From Aurantiacibacter poecillastricola (GTDB lineage Bacteria; Pseudomonadota; Alphaproteobacteria; Sphingomonadales; Sphingomonadaceae): 64,000 bases of DNA. The notes beneath the pieces were generated by a model. That model saw only the letters and a program-made list of their open reading frames with translations, made no database searches and was not told where the DNA came from. Positions 57,772 to 64,000 of this stretch are shown here, piece by piece. The DNA lies in assembly GCF_030730945.1 (NCBI RefSeq), contig NZ_JAVAMS010000002.1:930001-994000 (forward strand), read 5' to 3'. The translations under genes were made by a program, and so were the position numbers. Each line of letters opens with the position of its first letter. Position 1 is the first letter of the stretch.

Positions 57772-60700
57772 TCAGGCCACGAGGCGCAGGTGGCCAACTC
57801 CGCGGATGGGCGTAAGCGTAGCGTTGCTAACGCCCGGAATGCGCGAGACCTTGTCCACAAGGTCTCCGCCAAGGGCGAAGTCCCGGCCGAGCAGGACGAC
57901 CGGCATCTCATCTTCACCCATACGCAAACGCAGTACGACCTCGCCATGACCGGCCCTGCCTGGGCGTAGCAATTCGGCCAGCGCCGCGATGGCGTCCTGG
58001 TCGGTGACATCGGCAGAGAGCTTCATCTTCGCAGAGCTCTTCACATCCACTAGAGGACGCGCCCCGCGCACGGTCACGCGCGGCGGATCGTCCGGGCTGG
58101 GCGAATCCAGCTCAACATTGAGGAGTACGCAGGTATTCTCCTGCGCCCACTGCACGAAGCTGTCGACCAGCGTTTCCTCGAAACACGCAGCGCTGAACTG
58201 CCCCGAACTGTCGGAGAAATCCGCGCGCACGAATTCCGCGCCGCGCTTGGTCCGCCCCTTGCTCACGCTCTCGACCATCGCCGCCATCACGGCAGGCTGG
58301 CGACCGCCCTCCACGCCCCCATCCATGATCGCAGCGTAGGTGCGCGCGCCATTGCTTGAGGCGACATCGCGAAATTCCTGCACCGGATGCTCGGCGAAAT
58401 AGAAGCCGAACACGTCGCGCTCGACTGCCATCTGCTCCGATCGCGGCCAAGGATCCGCATCGACGAGGCGCAGCGACTGCTCCTCCATGTCTTCGCCGCC
58501 GAACAAGCCGACCTGTCCGCTGCTGCGCTCGCGATTGGCGGCGTCGGTGACGGCAAGGAGCATGTCGGCATTGGCGAGCACTTTCGCCCGGTTCGGTTCG
58601 AACACGTCGAACGCACCCGCCCCGGCGAGGCCTTCCAGCTGTTTGCGGTTCATCGAACCTGCGGGCAGGCGCTGGAACACGTCCTCCAGGCTCTCGAACG
58701 GGCCATGCGCCTCGCGTTCGGCGACCACCATCTCCATCGCCCGCTCGCCCACATTACGGATGCCCGCCATGCCGTAGCGCACCGCGTGGCCGGCATCGGT
58801 CGCCTCAACCGTGAATTCCGCTTCCGAGCGGGTGATATCGGGACCGAGCAGCACGACGCCATTGCGTCGCAGGTCGTCGACGAACACCGCCAGCTTTTCC
58901 GACTGGTGCATGTCGAAGCACATGGAAGCGGCGTAGAATTCCTCGGGATAATGCGCCTTCAGCCACGCGGTCTGGTAGCTGAGCAGAGCGTAGGCTGCCG
59001 CGTGCGACTTGTTGAAACCGTAGCCTGCGAACTTGTCGATCAAGTCGAACAGGCGGTTCGCCTCGTCCTTCTCGATGCCACTGACCTCAAGACAGCCTTC
59101 GCAGAATCGCAGACGTTGCGCGTCCATCTCGGCCTGGATCTTCTTGCCCATGGCGCGGCGCAGGAGGTCCGCATCGCCGAGCGAGTAGCCCGCGAGGATC
59201 TGCGCGGCCTGCATCACCTGTTCCTGGTAGACGAAGATGCCGTAGGTTTCCTCGAGAATGCCCGCCAGCTTTGCGTGCGGGTAGACGATCTCCTCCTCGC
59301 CCGCCTTGCGCTTGCCGAAGCTGGGGATGTTGTCCATCGGGCCGGGCCGATAGAGCGAGACGAGCGCGATGATGTCCTCGAACTTGGTCGGCTTCACCGC
59401 GGTCAGCGTGCGGCGCATGCCTTCCGATTCCAGCTGGAACACGCCCACCGTGTCACCGCGCTTGAGCAGCTCGAAGACGCCCGCATCGTCCCATGGCAGC
59501 GTGTCGAGATCCACCGTGATGCCGCGCCGCCCCAGCAGGTCCACCGCCTTGCGCAGTACGGACAGCGTCTTGAGGCCGAGGAAGTCGAACTTCACCAGCC
59601 CCGAATCCTCGACATGCTTCATGTCGAACTGCGTCACCGGCATGTCCGACCGGGGATCGCGGTAAAGCGGTACCAGCTGCGAGAGCGGCCTGTCGCCGAT
59701 CACTACTCCGGCGGCATGGGTGGAGGAATTGCGCGGATACCCTTCCAGCTTCATGGCAAGGTCGACGAGGCGCTTCACCTGGTTGTCATTGTCGTATTCG
59801 CGCTTGAACTCGGCCATGCCGTTGAGGGCGCGCGGCAGCGTCCACGGATCGCCGGGATGGTTCGGCACCATCTTGGTGAGGCGGTCCACCTGGCCATAGG
59901 GCATCTGCAGGATGCGGCCCGTATCGCGCAGAACGGCGCGTGCCTTCATCTTGCCGAAAGTGATGATCTGGGCGACCTTGTCCTTGCCGTAGCGTTCCTG
60001 CACGTAGCGGATCACCTCGCCGCGCCGCGTTTCGCAGAAGTCGATGTCGAAGTCGGGCATGGACACGCGTTCCGGATTGAGGAACCGCTCGAACAGCAGG
60101 CCGAGGCGAATGGGATCGAGGTCGGTGATCGTCAGCGCCCATGCCACTAGCGAGCCCGCACCCGAACCGCGGCCCGGGCCCACGGGAATGCCCTTGCCCT
60201 TGGCCCACTTGATGAAGTCGGCAACGATCAGGAAGTAGCCGGGAAAGCCCATGTTCTTGATGATGCCGACCTCGTATTCGAGGCGGTCGGTATAGACCTT
60301 CAGTTCCTCGTCCGAGAGCGCATCGTATTGCTCGAGCCTTGCGGCGAGCCCGCGCCGCGCGTCTTCCTCCAGCATCCGCTCCTCGCCCTCGAGATCGCCG
60401 GCAAGGCTGGGGAGGATGGGCTTGCGACGTGGCGGAGCAAAGGCGCAGCGCTGTGCGATGACGAGCGTGTTCTCGGTCGCTTCGGGCAGGTCGGCGAACA
60501 GATCGGCCATCTGCGCGGCGGACTTCACATAGGCTTCGGCGTTGGAGGTGGGACGATCGTCGCTGTCGATCTGGCTGGAATTGGCAATACAGAGCATGGC
60601 ATCATGCGCGCTGTGCATGTGCGGCTCCGCGAAATTGGCCGGGTTCGTGGCGACGAGCGGAAGGTCCTGCGCATAGGCAAGATCGAGCAGGCCTTCCTCC

Positions 60701-61239
60701 GCCGCCTCCTCGATCGGATTACCGCGCCGGGCGAGCTCGATATAGAACCGACCGGGAAACAGCGCTGCATATCTCTGCGCGAGATCATGCGCGCGGCGTT
60801 CCTTGCCATCGGCCAGCAATCGGGTGAGCGCACCCTCGCTTGCGCCCGAGAGTGCGATCAGGCCGTCGGTGCGACCCTCGAACTCCGCCATGCCGACATG
60901 GGGATCGCGCTCCAGCGGCCTGTCGAGATGCGCGGCGGAAACGAGATGGCAAAGATTGTTCCACCCGTCCTCGTCCTGCGCGAACAGTGGCAGGTGGTCC
61001 ACCGTCTCGCCATCGTCGGCCAGCACGCCGAGCAGCGTGCCCACGATTGGCTGGACGCCCTCCCCCATGCATGCGCCTGCGAACATAGTGGAGCCGTAGA
61101 GGCCGTTGCGGTCGCAGATGGCGATGGCAGGAAACCCCCGCGCCTTGGCGAGCTTGGCAATTTCCTTCGGGTCGATCGCACCTTCGAGCATCGAGTAGCT
61201 CGATAGTACGCGCAGGGGAACGAAAGGCGAAAACGGCAT
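57772..61239 (-). CDS. dnaE: DNA polymerase III alpha subunit
   Basis: A 1155-residue replicative polymerase. The polymerase active site shows SMPDFDIDFCETRRGEVIRYV around residue 400, with GRGSGAGSLVAWALTITDLDP before it and GIKLP-like palm/finger segments LVSLYRPGPMDNIPSF and YGFNKSHAAAYALLSYQTAWL after. The N-terminal PHP domain is degenerate: FVPLRVLSSYSMLEGAI lacks the metal-binding His pair, and ICDRNGLYGS replaces the usual DHG. Proofreading therefore presumably depends on a separate DnaQ. The C-terminal OB and tau-binding regions are present but shortish. It converges with ompA through a shared terminator region. No imuB-type neighbours are seen, so this looks like the main DnaE rather than DnaE2. 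Confidence 0.97.
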   Translation of the reverse strand: MPFSPFVPLRVLSSYSMLEGAIDPKEIAKLAKARGFPAIAICDRNGLYGSTMFAGACMGEGVQPIVGTLLGVLADDGETVDHLPLFAQDEDGWNNLCHLVSAAHLDRPLERDPHVGMAEFEGRTDGLIALSGASEGALTRLLADGKERRAHDLAQRYAALFPGRFYIELARRGNPIEEAAEEGLLDLAYAQDLPLVATNPANFAEPHMHSAHDAMLCIANSSQIDSDDRPTSNAEAYVKSAAQMADLFADLPEATENTLVIAQRCAFAPPRRKPILPSLAGDLEGEERMLEEDARRGLAARLEQYDALSDEELKVYTDRLEYEVGIIKNMGFPGYFLIVADFIKWAKGKGIPVGPGRGSGAGSLVAWALTITDLDPIRLGLLFERFLNPERVSMPDFDIDFCETRRGEVIRYVQERYGKDKVAQIITFGKMKARAVLRDTGRILQMPYGQVDRLTKMVPNHPGDPWTLPRALNGMAEFKREYDNDNQVKRLVDLAMKLEGYPRNSSTHAAGVVIGDRPLSQLVPLYRDPRSDMPVTQFDMKHVEDSGLVKFDFLGLKTLSVLRKAVDLLGRRGITVDLDTLPWDDAGVFELLKRGDTVGVFQLESEGMRRTLTAVKPTKFEDIIALVSLYRPGPMDNIPSFGKRKAGEEEIVYPHAKLAGILEETYGIFVYQEQVMQAAQILAGYSLGDADLLRRAMGKKIQAEMDAQRLRFCEGCLEVSGIEKDEANRLFDLIDKFAGYGFNKSHAAAYALLSYQTAWLKAHYPEEFYAASMCFDMHQSEKLAVFVDDLRRNGVVLLGPDITRSEAEFTVEATDAGHAVRYGMAGIRNVGERAMEMVVAEREAHGPFESLEDVFQRLPAGSMNRKQLEGLAGAGAFDVFEPNRAKVLANADMLLAVTDAANRERSSGQVGLFGGEDMEEQSLRLVDADPWPRSEQMAVERDVFGFYFAEHPVQEFRDVASSNGARTYAAIMDGGVEGGRQPAVMAAMVESVSKGRTKRGAEFVRADFSDSSGQFSAACFEETLVDSFVQWAQENTCVLLNVELDSPSPDDPPRVTVRGARPLVDVKSSAKMKLSADVTDQDAIAALAELLRPGRAGHGEVVLRLRMGEDEMPVVLLGRDFALGGDLVDKVSRIPGVSNATLTPIRGVGHLRLVA

Positions 61240-61275
61240 CGTTCCACTATGGGGTCGGCGAGAAGATTCGCCAAG

Positions 61276-61629
61276 CTAGCGCGTGGTGCTGTCCCCCGGT
61301 GTGTCCGGATCGCCCGCCGCGATTTTCCGGCGCGTGTCGCGGATCGTGGAGATAGCCCCGTACACCACCAGTGCGGCAAGGAAGAGCCATACCCATACCG
61401 GGATATCCTTCCCGAAGATCGCGAGGTAAATATAGGCTGACACGAAGAAAAGCCCTGCCACCATGGTCGGCAGGACGGTAGAGCGTCCGGCCCGGGCTCG
61501 CTTCACAAGCCATGCGATGGAAGCGAGGAAGAAGGGGATGGCACCGATATAGATGGCCGCAAAGACATAAGGGTTCACGCCGTATTGAGCGCCGAGCGAC
61601 AGGATCCAGTCATTGAGCGATTCGAACAT
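61276..61629 (-). CDS. Small membrane protein, function unknown
   Basis: A 117-residue integral membrane protein with three hydrophobic helices: PYVFAAIYIGAIPFFLASIAWL, TMVAGLFFVSAYIYLAIF and VWVWLFLAALVVYGAIS. The charged loop VKRARAGRS follows the first helix, and the C-terminal tail is polar (TRRKIAAGDPDTPGDSTTR). No motif that I recognise. It lies 36 bases upstream of dnaE on the same strand, so it may share the dnaE transcript. The start ATG has no strong ribosome site but opens onto a plausible N-terminal helix. Confidence 0.75.
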   Translation of the reverse strand: MFESLNDWILSLGAQYGVNPYVFAAIYIGAIPFFLASIAWLVKRARAGRSTVLPTMVAGLFFVSAYIYLAIFGKDIPVWVWLFLAALVVYGAISTIRDTRRKIAAGDPDTPGDSTTR

Positions 61630-61657
61630 CGTGGTTTCCTGCGGCCTTGCCTACCCG

Positions 61658-61675
61658 TTCGCCGCCCCCGGCGAA
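61658..61675. other. Short perfect hairpin between two small genes
   Basis: TTCGCCG-CCCC-CGGCGAA, a seven-base stem with a four-base loop, lies between the two small hypothetical genes, about 33 bases past the stop of the upstream one. There is no T run on either strand. Confidence 0.4.
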
Positions 61676-61707
61676 TGGTTACGCCTGTCGCGGCAGGAGG
61701 GCCGCTT

Positions 61708-61989
61708 TCATTCCTTGGCGGGAAAATCGCTGCGATTGTAGAGAGCGGCGACCTCGTCATAGGTGAACTTCCGGTCGCCCGCCTTCTGGATGTAGTAATC
61801 CGAGCGGTTCTCTTCCGGCAGCATCATGATGTGGCGGATGAGGTCGGCGAAGGTGCCGTCGCGGATGGATTTTGCACCGTCCAGCAGGCCGCCGCCATCG
61901 CCCACATGATGCAGGAAGGCCCGGTCGTCCCACTGGATGCCGGGGCGATGCGAGTCTTCGGCCTTGTAGGTGCTGGGATGGTCGGTCAT
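61708..61989 (-). CDS. Conserved-looking small soluble protein, function unknown
   Basis: A 93-residue hydrophilic protein with MTDHPSTYKAEDSHRPGIQWDDRAF at the start, a glycine loop (HVGDGGGLLDGA), and a helix DLIRHIMMLPEENRSDYYIQ, ending in a short acidic/basic tail. A perfect AAAGGAGG ribosome site eight bases before the ATG strongly supports that it is translated. It lies between lolD and the small membrane protein, all on the minus strand. I do not recognise its family. The composition suggests a compact helical protein. Confidence 0.75.
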   Translation of the reverse strand: MTDHPSTYKAEDSHRPGIQWDDRAFLHHVGDGGGLLDGAKSIRDGTFADLIRHIMMLPEENRSDYYIQKAGDRKFTYDEVAALYNRSDFPAKE

Positions 61990-62039
61990 GCAAAATTCCT
62001 CCTTTGCCTCGTCAACGCCCGGACCCTTGCGGAGTTTCC

Positions 62040-62720
62040 CTATTCGATGCGCCCGTCATGCAGGCGGACCACGCGGTCCATGCGGGCAGCGAGGCGTTCG
62101 TTATGCGTGGCTACCAGCGCCGAACTGCCCTGGCCGCGCACCAGCTCGAGGAACTGGCCGAGCACGCGGTCGGACGTTTTCTCGTCGAGATTGCCGGTAG
62201 GCTCGTCCGCCAGCACCAGATGCGGCCGGTTGGCGAGCGCGCGGGCGACGGCAACGCGCTGCTGCTCCCCGCCCGAAAGCTGGCTGGGACGGTGGCCGAG
62301 GCGGTGTTCGAGACCAAGCGCGCCGAGCAATTCGTCCGCTCGCTGGATCGCCGCGGGGCGCTTCGTGCCCAGCAGCAATTGCGGCAGGACGACGTTCTCG
62401 CGCGCAGTGAAATCGGGCAGCAGGTGGTGAAACTGGTAGACGAAGCCGAGATGATCGCGCCGCAGCGTGGTCCGGTCGGCCGCGTCGAGCGCGCTCGCCT
62501 CGGTCCCCGCGAGTTCGATCTGGCCGGAGAAGCCGCCTTCCAGCAAGCCGACAGCCTGAAGGAGCGTAGACTTGCCGGAGCCCGAGGGGCCGAGCAGCGC
62601 CACGATCTCTCCGGGCGCGATCTCGAGGTTGACGCCGCGCAGCACGTCGATGCGTACCCCGCCCTGCTCGAAACTGCGAGCAAGGTTGCGAAGGCGGATG
62701 ACGGGGGCCACGTCACTCAT
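62040..62720 (-). CDS. lolD: Lipoprotein-releasing ABC transporter, ATP-binding subunit
   Basis: A 226-residue ABC ATPase. Walker A is GPSGSGKST, the Q-loop region is [16 protein letters not shown] (a MacB/LolD-type pattern), the signature is [15 protein letters not shown], and Walker B is [12 protein letters not shown], with His in ATHNERL. It powers extraction of lipoproteins from the inner membrane and transfer to LolA. The ATG at 62720 lies within the last codons of the permease gene, so the pair is translationally coupled; a longer frame adds 23 shadow residues. Confidence 0.94.
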   Translation of the reverse strand: MSDVAPVIRLRNLARSFEQGGVRIDVLRGVNLEIAPGEIVALLGPSGSGKSTLLQAVGLLEGGFSGQIELAGTEASALDAADRTTLRRDHLGFVYQFHHLLPDFTARENVVLPQLLLGTKRPAAIQRADELLGALGLEHRLGHRPSQLSGGEQQRVAVARALANRPHLVLADEPTGNLDEKTSDRVLGQFLELVRGQGSSALVATHNERLAARMDRVVRLHDGRIE

Positions 62721-63954
62721 AGCGAAGCACCTCCACCGGATCGGTATTGGCCGCGCGGTAGGACGGGTAAAGCGTGGCGAGGAAGGCAAGGCCCATCGTC
62801 ATGCCGGCAATGGTGAGAACCTCCAACGGATCGGTTCGCGCCGGAAGCTCGGTCAGGAAACGGACGGAGGGATCCCACAATTCCACGCCGAGCACCGCGC
62901 TGATGCCTTCCACAATGGGCTGCCGGAAGAACAGCACGATCAGACCCAGCGCAACGCCTGCCCCGGTGCCGATCACGCCGACGATGGAGCCGGTGGTCAC
63001 GAAGATCTTGAGCAGGCTCCGCCGCGTCGCGCCCATGGTGCGCATGATGGCAATGTCGCGCGTCTTGGAGCGTACCAGCATCACCAGCGAGGAGAGGATG
63101 TTAAACGCTGCCACCAGCACGATGATGCCGAGCGCAAAGGCCATCGCCACGCGCTCCACCTGCAGGGCTTCGAACAGCGAGGCGTTCATCTGCTGCCAGT
63201 CCGTAACGACGGCGCGGCCCGACAGGCGCTCCGCGACGGGGGCGAGGATCTCGTTCACCCGGTCCGCATCTTCTGTCTGCACCTCGATCATGGAGATGGT
63301 GTCGCCCGTCATCAGCAGCGTCTGCGCCGAGGGGATGGGCATGACGACGAAGCGCTCGTCGAAATCGTACAGCCCCACCTCGAACACCGCTGTAACGGTA
63401 TAGCCGATCTGGCGCGGGACTGTGCCGAAAGGCGTCGGGCGGCCCTGCGGATTGATGATGGTGATCGTCTCGCCGAGACGGATGCCGAGATTTTGCTGCA
63501 GGCGGGAGCCGATGGCGACGTTGCGCGCCCCGGGTTGCAGCGTCGACATGTCGCCGACCAGCACGTTTTCCGCCATTTCCTCGATGTCGCCCGGCGTGTT
63601 CCCGCGTACGAAGATACCTTCGGCCCGCCCGTTATAGGTCGCGAGCAGCGGCTGCTCGATCAGCGGCGAGGCCTCGACGACGCCGGGCGTCTGCCGCACT
63701 TCCTCCAGCACCTCTTCCCAGTTCTCGAGCCGACCGCCATAGGCCTGCACGACGGCGTGGCCATTGAGCCCGGTGATACGGTCGAGCAATTCGGCGCGGA
63801 AACCGTTCATCACGCTCATCACGATCACCAGCATGGCGACCGAGAGCATGACGACGGTGATGGAGATGCCCGCCACCAGCGCTATCACGGCCTCGCTGCG
63901 GCCGGGCAGCATGTAGCGCTTGGCAATGGACCATTCGAATGAGGAGAGGATCAC
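62713..63954 (-). CDS. Lipoprotein-releasing ABC transporter permease (LolC/LolE family)
   Basis: A 413-residue FtsX/MacB-type permease. An N-terminal helix (about 20-48, with [21 protein letters not shown]) precedes a large periplasmic domain, and three C-terminal helices follow from about 275 on. The motif [23 protein letters not shown] at the start and the coupling segment [20 protein letters not shown] mark the Lol family. Only one permease gene is visible, which fits the single LolC/E-type (LolF) arrangement of alphaproteobacteria. The start is GTG at 63954. In the remaining 46 bases upstream, one frame ends ALQS-stop at 63977 and another overlaps the GTG as GTGA, so an upstream gene probably abuts, but I cannot identify it. 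Confidence 0.93.
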   Translation of the reverse strand: MILSSFEWSIAKRYMLPGRSEAVIALVAGISITVVMLSVAMLVIVMSVMNGFRAELLDRITGLNGHAVVQAYGGRLENWEEVLEEVRQTPGVVEASPLIEQPLLATYNGRAEGIFVRGNTPGDIEEMAENVLVGDMSTLQPGARNVAIGSRLQQNLGIRLGETITIINPQGRPTPFGTVPRQIGYTVTAVFEVGLYDFDERFVVMPIPSAQTLLMTGDTISMIEVQTEDADRVNEILAPVAERLSGRAVVTDWQQMNASLFEALQVERVAMAFALGIIVLVAAFNILSSLVMLVRSKTRDIAIMRTMGATRRSLLKIFVTTGSIVGVIGTGAGVALGLIVLFFRQPIVEGISAVLGVELWDPSVRFLTELPARTDPLEVLTIAGMTMGLAFLATLYPSYRAANTDPVEVLRYE

Positions 63955-64000
63955 GAGAGTAACTGGGGCCTTGTCATCAGGATTGCAGAGCCGTGTAGGC

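Noticed and set aside
58387..60150. A 587-codon open frame opposite dnaE
   Set aside because: Same explanation: the antisense phase of a highly biased gene. No ribosome site and no domain.

Overview
The window is GC-rich, gene-dense chromosomal DNA from an alphaproteobacterium, most likely Sphingomonadales and probably the Erythrobacteraceae (Erythrobacter/Altererythrobacter type). This is inferred from protein character (NuoA/NuoB, RNase E with a large acidic insert, RF2, a DnaE with a degenerate PHP domain, a single LolC/E-type permease) and from the large exosortase A (XrtA) exopolysaccharide locus. I saw no tRNA, rRNA, CRISPR array, insertion sequence, phage or attachment site.

Layout. 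1-4.7 kb: the start of the complex I operon (nuoA, nuoB), an exported propeller-like protein, a thiolase, two tandem small lipoproteins and an SH3 protein. 4.8-14.3 kb: ammonium transporter, small enzymes, a lipobox-bearing methyltransferase, prfB, and an envelope pair (amidase, then PBP1A). 14.3-22 kb: rne with a long structured leader, a nucleotidyltransferase/methyltransferase/ATP-grasp group, and a frameshifted serralysin-type RTX protease. 22-25.4 kb: SDR, sdhB, a GFA protein and zapE.

25.4-43.7 kb is the accessory heart of the window. A ten-gene minus-strand operon reads from a polysaccharide-export lipoprotein through chain-length protein, tyrosine kinase, outer-membrane protein, ATPase, deacetylase, FemAB protein, glycosyltransferase and exosortase A-EpsI to an asparagine-synthase-like amidotransferase. 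Beside it lies a divergent module: AMP-forming ligase plus PLP decarboxylase on one strand, and acyltransferase, acyl carrier protein and two unusual alpha/beta hydrolases on the other. Together these look like a machine for synthesis, export and chemical decoration of an exopolysaccharide, with protein sorting by XrtA. The small-molecule product of the divergent module is unknown, and it is my best candidate for undescribed biology.

43.7-64 kb is mostly housekeeping: an RlmD-like methyltransferase, Nnr, ilvD, N-formylglutamate amidohydrolase, ispE, ETF-QO, a catalytically degenerate UDG-like protein, a soluble lytic transglycosylase, moaB, a radical SAM protein with a possible leaderless mRNA, an OmpA porin with 27 consecutive prolines, dnaE, two small hypothetical genes, and lolD with its permease. 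Genes are often coupled by ATGA or GTGA overlaps, and three convergent pairs share one palindromic stop (TTAA or CTAG).
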